Origin: Streptomyces sp. LHD-70 | Lineage (GTDB): Bacteria > Actinomycetota > Actinomycetes > Streptomycetales > Streptomycetaceae | NCBI RefSeq assembly: GCF_031157275.1 | Contig: NZ_JAVIFW010000005.1 | Span: 372,001 to 436,000, forward strand | DNA: 64,000 nt | Direction: 5' to 3' | Shown here: positions 1 through 9,600 of the stretch, in pieces | Numbering within the stretch: position 1 is the stretch's first letter | Layout: every line of letters starts with the position of its first letter | Position numbers and translations under genes: made by a program | The notes under the pieces: generated by a model | Told to the model about the DNA's origin: nothing | Seen by the model: the letters and a program-made list of their open reading frames with translations, nothing else | The model's database searches: none

Positions 1-254
1 GTCCAGTCGGCCTTGAACGTCGGGACCATGCCGGGCCACGTCTCGTACGAGGTGAGCGGGGCGCCCTCCGTACCGAGCGGGAAGAACGGGATCACCGAGT
101 ACGCGTCCTTCGGCATGTCCTTCCGCTTGAGCCCGATCATCCGGGCAGCCGGAGGGTTCTGGAGGAACCGGTGCACGTCAGAGATCCGCTCGTTGAACTT
201 GGTCGCGTCCTCCAGCTCACGGGGAGTCCACGACTCGATTGCAGGAACACTCAC
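1..254 (-). CDS. Tail-tip/receptor-binding protein, N-terminal part (runs off window)
   Basis: A GTG start at 254 opens a frame that continues past base 1. The first 85 residues contain W-TPRE near the start and then ISDVHRFLQNPPAARM. This is the same N-terminal layout (short helix, then DV-x-x-FL-x-x-PPA) as the next two genes upstream, so it is a third tandem paralogue. Its start overlaps the stop of the preceding gene (GTGA). Role inferred from position at the distal end of the tail module and from the paralogy; no catalytic motif is visible. Confidence 0.75.
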   Translation of the reverse strand, partial: MSVPAIESWTPRELEDATKFNERISDVHRFLQNPPAARMIGLKRKDMPKDAYSVIPFFPLGTEGAPLTSYETWPGMVPTFKADW

Positions 255-895
255 GGCAGCCTCCCGACCCAGCGCAGTTCGAGGAACGAGCGGCCGGGCA
301 TGGTGCGGTTGGCGAGCACGTAATCCTTGTCGGCGACACCGCCCGCGGAGACCGTCTCGCCCTTCTTCAAGTTGATCGTCGTACTGATGGAACCCATGTA
401 CCGGCTGGAGCCGTTCGTGGCGTGGTGGACACGGCCAGGGCAGTGCGAAGCGAACGGGGCGTACCCCGAGGTCCAGTCGGCGTCAGTCAGCTGGTTCTTG
501 CCGAGGCGGAGGTGGACGTTGTTGGACTCGCCGTTCGTCTCGATGACGCCACCGAACGTCACGGCGTACAGCCCGTCCTCGGGGGCGGTGAGCCGCCACA
601 GGTTTCCGCTGGACTGGATCATCGCTCCGCCGGTGTTGTCGTACTCCTCGTTCGGGGCGGAGCCCTTGCCCGGCAGGTACATCGGGAACGTGAGCCACTT
701 GTTGAAGGTGAGCCACTTGCCCCGGTCGACTGCGTCAGCCGGGTTGCTGCCGGAGAACGTCCCCCGCTGCCGCAAGGTCACCTTGCAGGCCGGCGGTGTG
801 TACAGGAACTTGTGCACGTCGCGGACGTACTTGTTCATGGTGTCGGCGGTCACGACCTCTCGTTGCCGCCAGATGTGGACGAGCGGAGTCGCCAT
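251..895 (-). CDS. Tail-tip/receptor-binding protein with C1q-like C-terminal domain
   Basis: 214 residues from the ATG at 895, which overlaps the upstream stop (TGATG); a start seven codons further upstream is possible but would intrude into the neighbour. The N-terminus carries YVRDVHKFLYTPPACKV, matching the genes on both sides. The C-terminal part has alternating short strands with APEDGLYAVTFGGVI and ends SFLELRWVGRLP, a pattern resembling C1q/TNF-like jelly-roll domains of phage receptor-binding proteins. A small internal duplication (GKWLTF-NKWLTF) sits near residue 65. Function inferred from position and fold pattern. Confidence 0.75.
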   Translation of the reverse strand: MATPLVHIWRQREVVTADTMNKYVRDVHKFLYTPPACKVTLRQRGTFSGSNPADAVDRGKWLTFNKWLTFPMYLPGKGSAPNEEYDNTGGAMIQSSGNLWRLTAPEDGLYAVTFGGVIETNGESNNVHLRLGKNQLTDADWTSGYAPFASHCPGRVHHATNGSSRYMGSISTTINLKKGETVSAGGVADKDYVLANRTMPGRSFLELRWVGRLP

Positions 896-1470
896 CAGGG
901 CTTCACCCCCACCCATCGAAGTTCCAGATGAGAGATCATCTGTGCATAGCTGCCGTCCCCGAGATAGAAGGGCTCATCAGCGTGAGCGGCCAGTGCGACG
1001 AAGTCACCGGCCTTGAGTGCGACCGTCGCGGAACCGGCGCCGACCTTCTCGGATGACGTGGCGCGGCCACAGCCGACCCGGACGATCGGCTTGGCGGCGA
1101 TGTCCTTGCCGCCGGTCAGGTTGATGTTCGCTGCGGCCAGGGCGTACGTGAGGGCCCCGGAGACGGAGCGCAGGATGATGCCGAACGACAGCTCGTACAG
1201 GCCGTCGATCGGGGCCACGATCTTCGCCGGGTCCTTGGACATCAGGCTGCCCGTGGTGTCGTACGAGTGCGTTGCGCCGACGCCGGAGCCGACGCGTTCG
1301 AGCGTCACGGGGTACCAGGTCTTCGCGGCCTTCTGCTCGCTCGCCTGATTGGCGATCGTGCGGCGGCAGGCCGGGGGCTCCAGGAAGCCCCGGAGCACGT
1401 CACTGACGTACTGCTTCATGTCCGAGGGGTTGACCTTCTGGCCGTTGGCCCAGCTCTTGATGTCTGCCAT
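895..1470 (-). CDS. Tail-tip/receptor-binding protein with C1q-like C-terminal domain
   Basis: 191 residues, ATG at 1470. It has the same architecture as the next gene: an N-terminal segment with YVSDVLRGFLEPPACRR, then a beta-rich domain with PIDGLYELSFGIIL and the ending SHLELRWVGVKP. The matching ends (LELRWVG) and matching PPAC segment show that these are tandem duplicates whose middle portions have diverged. It is translationally coupled to the downstream copy and lies four bases after the stop-proximal end of its upstream neighbour. Likely a virion surface protein contacting the host envelope. Confidence 0.75.
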   Translation of the reverse strand: MADIKSWANGQKVNPSDMKQYVSDVLRGFLEPPACRRTIANQASEQKAAKTWYPVTLERVGSGVGATHSYDTTGSLMSKDPAKIVAPIDGLYELSFGIILRSVSGALTYALAAANINLTGGKDIAAKPIVRVGCGRATSSEKVGAGSATVALKAGDFVALAAHADEPFYLGDGSYAQMISHLELRWVGVKP

Positions 1471-1474
1471 CTGA

Positions 1475-2302
1475 TCACCCCAAGACTGTGGTCGTGCCGA
1501 GTACGGATGCGGTGTCGTCGCCGAGAATCCAGGTCGGCTTGCCGTCGTTGATGCCGGGGATCTGGATGGTGATGCAGGCCGCGGACTGCACGGTGGTGTC
1601 GAGGACGAGGTCACCGGCTGATCCGCCGGAGCCTGGTGTGTCCGAGGCGATCAGACTGATGTTCCGGTTGCCGAACTTCCCGAGCTGGGAGGCTCGGCCC
1701 GTCACGCCGTCAGGCCAGGCGAAGCCGGTGAGGTCGGTGGACTCGGCGAGCACGACGAACACCGAAGTGAAGTCCACGGGGGAGTTCAGCGGGACGCGGT
1801 TCACGCTCTCGTACTGCTTGATCTCCTGGACCGGCGTCATGCTCGGGGCGGTCCAGTCACCCTCGCGGTACAGGAGGTTCATGACCGTGGTGGTCTTGCC
1901 GCCCGTCACCTCCCACACGATGTCGCCGGGCCGGCCGTCGTACGGCCACACCGCGACGGACAGCCAGGTACCGGAGGCGAGCTGCTGGGACTGGTTGAGC
2001 ATCCACGGCACGGCGATCTGCGGCTTCACGTCGGAGGCGCAGACCGACACCACGTAGTCGTTGACGACCATGCTGGCCGGGTGAGGGATGCCCACGTAGT
2101 CCCGCGCCCCGTACAGGCCGCTGTTCGCCTTCACGAAGGCCGGGTATCCGATCGGGGCCGGGGCCTTGAACTGCCACTGCGCCCCGTCCCAGAAGCGAAG
2201 CGTGGGCTGACTCACCCAGGCCACACCGTCCCAGACCTTCTTGGTGCCCTCGATCCACTTCGAGCCGTCCCACACCATCGTGGGGTTGTAGCTACGCGCC
2301 AT
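1475..2302 (-). CDS. Minor tail protein (tail-tip region)
   Basis: 275 residues from the ATG at 2302 (MARSYNP); the reading frame is open further upstream but that overlaps the previous gene. The N-terminus has repeated WDG words (VWDGSKW, VWDGVAW, FWDGAQW), a short-repeat pattern common in actinophage minor tail proteins. The rest is a beta-rich domain of about 200 residues with no enzymatic motif that I can see. It overlaps the upstream gene by 11 bases, consistent with a single late operon. Confidence 0.7.
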   Translation of the reverse strand: MARSYNPTMVWDGSKWIEGTKKVWDGVAWVSQPTLRFWDGAQWQFKAPAPIGYPAFVKANSGLYGARDYVGIPHPASMVVNDYVVSVCASDVKPQIAVPWMLNQSQQLASGTWLSVAVWPYDGRPGDIVWEVTGGKTTTVMNLLYREGDWTAPSMTPVQEIKQYESVNRVPLNSPVDFTSVFVVLAESTDLTGFAWPDGVTGRASQLGKFGNRNISLIASDTPGSGGSAGDLVLDTTVQSAACITIQIPGINDGKPTWILGDDTASVLGTTTVLG

Positions 2303-3053
2303 AAGCCACCCACACATCCCCGACCCGCGGGTTGGCCGGTGCGGTCGGCCCAGAGAACACGCGGGCCGTGCCGATGTTCCCGGCCTGGACGGTGCCCTTG
2401 GTCTCCACGTTGCCCTGGAAGTCGACCTTGAACTGAGAGCTGGTGCCGCCGTTGCCCGACGTGCCGTCATTGATGATCAGCGCGTACTTGTGGGGCTTGA
2501 GGCCGCCGCGGACCTCCACGGGGACGTTCTTGTCGGTGTGGGCAACGTGTGTCACCGAGCCGTCCCGGCGGAGCGCGAAGTTGTATCCGGCCGCGCCGTT
2601 GCGCTGGAGGATCGTGTCCCCGTTGGGTGCGTCGCTGCCTTCCATGTCGAGCCAGCGGGAGCCGTTCTCCAGGGTCAGCGTGTTGCCGCGCTTGGCCAGA
2701 TAGTTGTTCAACTGCTCGTCGGTGTACTGCTTTGAGTTGTGCGGGTCCAGCGCCTCGGTGTGTGCCTTGAATCGTTCACCGATGGTGTTGGAGGTGAGTT
2801 TCATCCGGCCGACGCCGAAGTCGATCCACAGGTATTCGGCGCCCGGAGGGCCCCAGAACAGGGGGATGACGCCGCGCTCGTCGGCAACGAGCTGCGTGAT
2901 AGGGGTGCCGTTGATGTCGACCAGGTCGAGGATCTGCTCTGCGGACTCTTCCTTGCTCGACCACACGGTGCCCACTGCGGCCGGCACCCGGACACCGGCC
3001 TCGTTCTCTGCAACGTCAGCCGGAGTCCCACCAAACAAATTGCGGTCTGCCAT
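2292..3053 (-). CDS. Tail fibre-like minor tail protein
   Basis: 253 residues, ATG at 3053, with GGAG-like sequence shortly upstream. The N-terminal 80 residues resemble head-binding-type domains (GVRVPAAVGTVW, ITQLVADERGVIPLFWGPPGAEYLW). The middle has a short helical linker, and the C-terminal half has beta-rich repeats typical of fibre shafts (GNVETKGTVQAGNIG), ending with TAPANPRVGDVWVAYGA. No hydrolase motif is visible. Product inferred from composition and position in the tail-tip module. Confidence 0.7.
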   Translation of the reverse strand: MADRNLFGGTPADVAENEAGVRVPAAVGTVWSSKEESAEQILDLVDINGTPITQLVADERGVIPLFWGPPGAEYLWIDFGVGRMKLTSNTIGERFKAHTEALDPHNSKQYTDEQLNNYLAKRGNTLTLENGSRWLDMEGSDAPNGDTILQRNGAAGYNFALRRDGSVTHVAHTDKNVPVEVRGGLKPHKYALIINDGTSGNGGTSSQFKVDFQGNVETKGTVQAGNIGTARVFSGPTAPANPRVGDVWVAYGA

Positions 3054-3070
3054 CGGTAACTCCTAAAAAA

Positions 3071-4135
3071 TTAAAGGGTGTTGGCCTCGTAGACACCGGT
3101 CAGGACGATCGAGGACTTCCTCGGGAACACGAGGAGGTAGTCCAGGCCCTCGTGGAGCTTCTTCGGGCTGGGGTAGAGGATCTTCGCGACGTTCGTCTTG
3201 TTGCCCGACCAGGACATGCCCGTGAGGCTCACGAAGTTGGGGAGCCCGGCGTCGTAGCCGCTGTTGAGCATGTAGCCGCTGAAGGCGTGGCCGATATCGC
3301 TCGACGGGTTCTGCGGCAGCGTGAAGGAGATCGGGCCCGAACCGGACTGCTTGATGTCCGTGTTCGAGGTGTTGTTGATGTCGATGGAGAACCACACCGA
3401 GTTGGGGGCTATCCACCGCCACAGGCCGCGGTACTGGACACCGGACGGCAGCTTGCCGGTGTTCACGAGCTTCGGGGTGTAGGAGCGGGCCTTGCCCAGG
3501 TGCCGGGTCACCATGTACCCGTCCCGGCCGTTGAACGCCTCGTACTGCGTGTCGGTGCCGTTCGAGTCGAGGTCGTAGGAGAACGTCCCCATCGGGTGGT
3601 AGTCCGCGGTCTGCCGCGTGTTCCACGGTGAGGACACCGAGGCCGGCATGTCGTAGGGGGCGACTCCAGTGAGGACCAGGGCGCCGTCCTTGGCAGGCAC
3701 CAGTACCTCGATGAGGACCATCTCCCACGTGCGGCCGGCGATCCGCTGGGGCCGCGGAGCGATCGGGGCCTTGGAGGGCTGGCCCTTGACGGCCGCGAGG
3801 TTCGCCGAGCCCTTCGCCAGGTCCACGCGGACGACGATCGTGTCCCGGCGGGGGTTCTCGGTCGGGTTCGACTCGATGTCCAGCGTCAGGATGGAGTCGA
3901 GCTGGTAGTAGAAGCCTCCCACCCACGCCGAGCCCGGCTTGATCTCGATGGTCCGGGCGTTCACCACGCGAGCGGAGAACGGCAGGGCCCCGCCCTGGTA
4001 CGAGTAGTTGGTGAGCTTGAAGTCGACGCGGTCACCGCCCCACAGCTTCGCCATGTCCTGCCAGTCGAGCTGGGAAACCGCGGTCTGGCCGCCGGAGGCA
4101 TTCGCCTCACCGAACGGGAAACTCTTCTCTGCCAT
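3071..4135 (-). CDS. Minor tail/baseplate-like protein
   Basis: 354 residues, ATG at 4135, one base away from the stop of the upstream gene. The N-terminal 150 residues follow a pattern seen in siphophage tail-tip proteins: WQDMAKLWGGDRVDF, then VVNARTIEIKPGSAWVGGFYY and the strand TIVVRVDLAKGSANL. The C-terminal 200 residues are a separate beta-rich domain that may bind host surface glycans. Assignment as a structural tail-tip component is inferred from this layout and the neighbours; the exact binding function is unknown. Confidence 0.7.
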   Translation of the reverse strand: MAEKSFPFGEANASGGQTAVSQLDWQDMAKLWGGDRVDFKLTNYSYQGGALPFSARVVNARTIEIKPGSAWVGGFYYQLDSILTLDIESNPTENPRRDTIVVRVDLAKGSANLAAVKGQPSKAPIAPRPQRIAGRTWEMVLIEVLVPAKDGALVLTGVAPYDMPASVSSPWNTRQTADYHPMGTFSYDLDSNGTDTQYEAFNGRDGYMVTRHLGKARSYTPKLVNTGKLPSGVQYRGLWRWIAPNSVWFSIDINNTSNTDIKQSGSGPISFTLPQNPSSDIGHAFSGYMLNSGYDAGLPNFVSLTGMSWSGNKTNVAKILYPSPKKLHEGLDYLLVFPRKSSIVLTGVYEANTL

Positions 4136-5638
4136 TTACATCCTCGATTCCAGCTTGCGCAGCTTCGCTTTCATTTCCCAGACCGTCTTGTACAGGTTCA
4201 GAGGCGAGCCGGTTCCCTGGTCGCCGATCTTCGGCGTCACGTCAGTTACGCGACCGCCGTCCTCGACGGAGATGTTCACCTCTTTGACGATGTCCTGGTA
4301 TTCCTCGCCGTCCACGGCAACCGTGACGATGTCGCCCACGAAGTAGTCGCGGCCGAACTTCGTCTGCTCGGTGTCGATGGGATAGATCTGGAAGTGCCCG
4401 GACTTCTCGCCCTCCTTGAGGGCGTTCGCCGCGGCTTCCTCGACGGCCTTCACGTAGTGCTCGATCACGGTCGGCTTCGCCGCGACGATCGCCGCCTTGA
4501 GTTCGGTCGTCGCCTGAGCCTGCTTCGTCTTCGCCTGGGCGAGCTGAGCCTCGGCCGCCTTCTTCTCCGCGTCGGTCTTGGCTTCGGTGACAGCCTTCTC
4601 GGCGGCCTCCACCGCCTTGTCTGCCGCCGTCATCGCGGCGCGCTTGGCGGTGAGGTCCGCGGTCCACTCGTTGCCATCCGGGTTCAGACCGATGTCCTCG
4701 AAGCCGGAGGACGAGTCGGCCTTCGTGACCAGCTCGGGCTTACCGTCCTTGCCGGTCTTCAGCGGGATGTCCCGGCGGTCGACGAAGGTCTCCCGCTTCA
4801 CGCCCCACTGCTGCTCACCATCCGTATCGATCTTCTGGAAGAGGTAGCGCTCGGAGCCCTCGCCCTGACAGGCGACGATGGCGCGGGTGACATCCGGCGC
4901 CTTGAGCTGCCACTCGTACTGGCGGAGGTTGCCCAGGTCAGGGGAGAAGCGGACTTCGCCGGAGCGGTCCTTGCACTCGTAGATGGACAGCTCGATCTTC
5001 TTGCTGTCGTAGCTCCACAGGAAGCGGTAGCCCATCCGCTTGTCCTTCAGCCACTCCTCGAACTTCTCGCCGAGGTTGTCGAAGCGGAGGGAGTCCGAGA
5101 ACGGGTCGCCGATCGGGACGTTGGGGCCCACGGCCAGGCCGCCGATCTTGCGATCAGACAGGGCGCGGGCACCAAAGGCGAGGTCGGCTTCAACCCAGAG
5201 GGCCTGGCCGATCGGCCCGCCGGCCGCCCGTGTGTCCTTGCCGGTGTACTGCTTGTCGACGGGCAGGACAGTCATTCGGTCAGTGCCGGCCCCGGTGATG
5301 CCGGGGAAGGCGAGGTACCCGTACGGGAACTGGTTGTCGCACTTCCCGCCGACGAACACAGAGCCGGTGGCGGTGTGCTGGTCGGTCGTCCAGTACCGCT
5401 CGAAGGCGTCGATCTGCCCGGAGAACACAGGCTCGGTGACACCGTCCTGGTAGATGACGATGCCGCGGCCCTGCGTGAGCAGGCCCTCTTGGTAGGTGCC
5501 GCTCTTCACGAGGAGCTGCCACGTGCCGGGCTGGTTGAAGCGGACCGTGAAGTCCAGCTTGATCCACGTGTCGACCTCGCCGAGTATTCGGCGTTCGCCG
5601 TTATAGACATTCCCCCTTACCAGGATGCGGTATCCCAT
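4136..5638 (-). CDS. Siphovirus Gp37-like tail protein (ReqiPepy6 Gp37 family)
   Basis: 500 residues from the ATG at 5638 (MGYRILVRG); the frame extends much further upstream but only through the neighbouring gene. The N-terminal 350 residues resemble the Siphovirus ReqiPepy6 Gp37-like family of tail-tip hub proteins, with LDFTVRFNQPGTWQLLV, IVIYQDGVTEPVFSGQI and late DYFVGDIVTVAVDGEEY. An alanine/lysine-rich stretch at about residues 340-410 (AADKAVEAAEKAVTEAK) predicts a long coiled coil, which is an insertion relative to the beta-rich remainder. It stops one base before the next gene. The family match is from recognition, not from a search. Confidence 0.8.
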   Translation of the reverse strand: MGYRILVRGNVYNGERRILGEVDTWIKLDFTVRFNQPGTWQLLVKSGTYQEGLLTQGRGIVIYQDGVTEPVFSGQIDAFERYWTTDQHTATGSVFVGGKCDNQFPYGYLAFPGITGAGTDRMTVLPVDKQYTGKDTRAAGGPIGQALWVEADLAFGARALSDRKIGGLAVGPNVPIGDPFSDSLRFDNLGEKFEEWLKDKRMGYRFLWSYDSKKIELSIYECKDRSGEVRFSPDLGNLRQYEWQLKAPDVTRAIVACQGEGSERYLFQKIDTDGEQQWGVKRETFVDRRDIPLKTGKDGKPELVTKADSSSGFEDIGLNPDGNEWTADLTAKRAAMTAADKAVEAAEKAVTEAKTDAEKKAAEAQLAQAKTKQAQATTELKAAIVAAKPTVIEHYVKAVEEAAANALKEGEKSGHFQIYPIDTEQTKFGRDYFVGDIVTVAVDGEEYQDIVKEVNISVEDGGRVTDVTPKIGDQGTGSPLNLYKTVWEMKAKLRKLESRM

Positions 5639-5646
5639 GCAGCCTC

Positions 5647-6633
5647 CTAGTAAGTCTTGAAGCGAGGCCGGAAAGACAACCTCAATGAAGAAGCCCCCGA
5701 ACCGGGGGCCATTTCTACGGATATCGAGGACCATCCCTTTGGGAGGGACCAGAGTTGGGGATTCGCGCCGAGACTCGACCAGTAGTTCTTGTCCTGGTCG
5801 TCCTTGAGCGTCTTGTATCCGGGCCGGGTGTCGATGGTGAGAGTCCGGCCCGCGGCCACCACGTCCGTACCGGACGCGGGGATCTCGAAGGACTGGCCCT
5901 TGAAGGAGAACTTGAACCCGCGCACAGGGCCGGTCAGTTCCCACACCGGCCACGCCTCGACACTGCCGGGGTTGTACACCGACAGGTCCGGCGTGGAGAC
6001 CATGCCCTTCTCGATGCGCAGCGGCAGGAGGGACTTCTCCGTGGACAGGAACGCCTCACCCTCGCCGAACTTCCACTCGGCGATCTGGACTTGGTCCGAG
6101 TAGAACCACGGGTCGAAGGCCGTGAGCTGCACACCGAAGCGAGTCCAGCGGAAGCCCGCCGAGTCCTCGCCCTCGTCGCCCTCGACTCCGCCCTTGTAGT
6201 ACGCGTAGAGGTAGCGGGGGCGGCTGTCGGCCTCCATGAACTTGAGCACGCAGTACCCGTTCATCGGGTCGAGCGCGTCAATGAGCCGGTCCTTGAGCTG
6301 CCGCAGCGTGCGGCGGTCAATGCCGTGGATGTAGACCGGGATCATGACCTCGCGCTGGGCGTAGCGCGCGGACCGGTAGATCGAGCCGTGCAGGTTCGGA
6401 CTCGCGTCCGCGTGCAGCTCGACCGGCGGCATGTCGAGGCCCTGGGCTCCGGCCTGGATCATGATGGCCGGCCAGTCCTTGCCCTGTGACCCGGTGAGGG
6501 GGATTTCCTCCCCCTCACCGTTCGCGCCACGGATCGAGACGTAGGTGTATCCCCACTCCGCTGGAACAGGAGGTTGAGGCCGAGGCTGAACAGGCTTCTC
6601 CTCGACCTGGTTTTCTGTTGCTGGAATGGGCAT
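5647..6633 (-). CDS. Distal tail protein (Dit-like)
   Basis: 328 residues, ATG at 6633, directly after the tape measure gene, which is the usual position for the distal tail protein joining tube and tip. Typical segments are VELHADASPNLHGSIYR, REVMIPVYIHG, LDPMNGYCVLKF and LTAFDPWFYSD. A GC-rich hairpin followed by TTCTTC lies inside the 3' end of the gene (about 5690-5712); it could trim late transcripts but it is in coding sequence. High confidence for tail assembly role, moderate for the exact family. Confidence 0.8.
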   Translation of the reverse strand: MPIPATENQVEEKPVQPRPQPPVPAEWGYTYVSIRGANGEGEEIPLTGSQGKDWPAIMIQAGAQGLDMPPVELHADASPNLHGSIYRSARYAQREVMIPVYIHGIDRRTLRQLKDRLIDALDPMNGYCVLKFMEADSRPRYLYAYYKGGVEGDEGEDSAGFRWTRFGVQLTAFDPWFYSDQVQIAEWKFGEGEAFLSTEKSLLPLRIEKGMVSTPDLSVYNPGSVEAWPVWELTGPVRGFKFSFKGQSFEIPASGTDVVAAGRTLTIDTRPGYKTLKDDQDKNYWSSLGANPQLWSLPKGWSSISVEMAPGSGASSLRLSFRPRFKTY

Positions 6634-6649
6634 ACGTACCTACCTCTCG

Positions 6650-9600
6650 TTAGAACCCGGCCATCACCTCCGCCGTGCGCATGGCACGGAGGACCGCGTC
6701 CGTGGTGTTCTCGGACTTGGCCTCGTGAATGTGGATCTCGTACCGCTTTCCGGCGACCATCTCTTCGGTCTTGCGGGCGTTGTAGACCCGCTCACCGCCG
6801 CGGAAATTCACCAGCTCAGGCCCCTGCTCACCGACCATCGCCAGGCCGGCGGTCGCCGACTTGGTTCCGGTCCAGTAGCCCTTGTTGCCGGACAGGGCCC
6901 GGCGCCAGCCGGAGCCGTAGCGCGAGATCGCGTAGTTCACGCCCGCGTAGATCGACGCCAACGGGTCGTACTGGCCAAGGGACTTGTACGGCCCGGCGTA
7001 CGCGTTGAACGTCCCGAGGATCGTCTGCATCAGGCCCTTGGACGGATGCCCGGCCTTCGCGTTCGAGTCCCAGTTGTTCACGGCCCGCGGGTTGCCTCCG
7101 GACTCGACCGAGATCCGGCGAAGGATCAGGTCAGCGTCCTTGGAGGAGAGGCCACCCTTGCCGCCGAGTTCCTTGATGACTCGCAGAACCAGCGGGCGCC
7201 AGCGGTTGACCGAGCTGCCAGTCGGCATGTCGTAGTCGCCGACACCCTCGGACAGAGCAGCCAGCGAACCCGGCCACGGGTTGAGGACAGGGCCCTTCCC
7301 GGTGCCCGGTGCACCGCCCCGAGGGCGAAGAGCACCGTCAGCACGGTCGCCGTAACCGAGCTGGCGGCGGATGGACCGGGACTCGTTACCGCCCACGGTC
7401 TCCAGGGACTTGCCCTGCTTGCCGGTAGCGATGTTGATGTGTCCCCAGTTACCAGGGCCGTAGCCCTTGTAGACCATGAGGTCACCAGCACGAGCCTGGC
7501 CGGTCGGCACCCGGCTCATCTTGTTGACCCAGGTGGCCACCGCGGGCCAGCGGTTCTTCGGCGTTCCCTTCGGGGAACCGCCGTAGGCCGCGTTCGCCCC
7601 GGCATGGTCGACGACGTACGACACAAAGTCGGCACACCACGACTCGTAGGCCGAGCTGCCGATGTACTTCCGCCCGGACAGGTCCCCGGACTTGGCCTCC
7701 TGGAGGGCGAGCTTGACGACCTGGCCGCCACCGCCGCCCGTGTGGTCGTCGGCCCACTTGCCCCACTTGGCGAGCCACGGCTCAGCCTTGCCGAACGCTC
7801 CCGCGTTGAGCTTGCCGGCCTCACCGAACTTCGAGGCGATGGACTTGAGCTGCGGCGCGATAGCCGCGTCCCAGCCCTTGTGGAATGCTTCCTCGTAGCC
7901 CTCGTACGGATCGTCCTTGTGCTTGCGCACCCAGGACGCGCCGTCACCGACGACGCCACCGTTGGCGAACATGTTGCCGCCCTTACGGGCCTGCTCGTTC
8001 CAGTGAAGAATCGTTTCCTTCCCGAGAGCGCGAACGACCTCGGGCCGAAGAATTCCTTCACCGGGAGACAGCACCGCGGGCACCTTGTCGACACCCGGCA
8101 GGAAGCCCGGCACGACACCACCCGTGTTGAACTTCACCGGGTGCAACGGGGAGTTGGTCCCGGCGAGCTTCGCCATCGAGCTGATCATGCCGACCGCGCC
8201 CTTGTTGTACGGGCCGTTGACCGTGCTCCTGGTCGAGGAGTCCACGAAGTTCATCGCGGAACGCCAGACCTCACGGATACGGCTGGACGCCTGCTCGAAG
8301 AACCGCTTCGTCTGGTCCACCCCACTACGGAGGCGACCGAACGAGCCGAGCGCGTTCGAGGTCGACGAGGACACCTGACGGGCCACGTCCGACCAGGCAC
8401 CCTGGTTCGAGCTGCGGAAGTTCCGTTCCGTCGCCGTCAGCTGACCCAGATGGTTGATCCACCTGCCCTGAGCGGGCTTGATCTGCCCGTCCACGGCCTG
8501 AGCGACCTTGGCACCGATGTCGGCCCACGAGCCGGCCGAAGCCGACTGGTGCGACCGCACCGCGGCCGTCATCGAGGTGAGCGCCGCCTCGATCCGCTTC
8601 GCCGCGGCCTCGAAGGCTTCAGCGTCCGGTATCGGCGTCACAGCCTGGTCCGGAGCGCCGGGCGCCGTCGCGGGCTTGCCGCCCTTCGCCTGCTGATTGA
8701 GACCGAGCACGGTCTTGTACCCGAGGGCACGGACCGCGTCCGGCCGGAGCACCGCCTCGCCGGGGGCGAGGAGAGCGTGAACCCGGTCGTTGCCCGGCGA
8801 GTAGCCGGGGACGATCCCGCCGTCCGCGAACTTGAACAGGCCCTCCGTGTTCGGCAGATTCTCCTTGGCCTGCGCGTAGAACGAGTCCCAGACCTCACGG
8901 GCGAACTCGGAGGGGTTCCCCATGATCTTGCCGACAAGATCGACCATGCCCTTCACGGAGTCGATCACGCCGTCGAAGAGCGAGGTGAATGTCGAGATCG
9001 CCTCGTCCAAAACCTTCTTCGGGTTCGTGACCAGGTCCTTCGCCAGCGAGCCCAGGCCCTTCACCATGTCGGCCAGGCCCGAGAACAGGTCCTTGATCAT
9101 CTCCAGCAGGTTCGACGGGTTCAGCAGGTCACCGGTGAACTTCGCTCCTCGCTGGAGGATGTTCCCCTGGCCCTTCCACACGTCGTCCCAGAAGAGCTGA
9201 CCCGCGGTCGGAGCGATGGCTCCGGCCGCCAGGCCGATGATGTTGCCGATTCCGGTCGGGGTGGCCTTCAGGAAATCCGGCAGCCGCTCGAACATGAACG
9301 AGCGCATGTTGGAGAAGCGGTTGTTCGCTGCACGGCCCGACGTGTCACCGCCGGTCCGAGCGCCCCAGGAGCGCACGTTCGCGCCCGTCGAGCCGCCGAT
9401 CTTCGACCCGGCCGCAGCCATGTCGATACCGCCGCTGAACGCGTTGAACGCGGGGGCGAAGTTGATCGAGTTGGTCAGCTCGTCGAGGATCGAGAACGGC
9501 CAGCGCTTGCCACCGCCGTGACCCTTGCCCTTGGCGACACCACCCTTGGCGAACCGCGAGAGACGGCCTCGGGCCGCTGCCGCGTTCCACATGTTGATGG

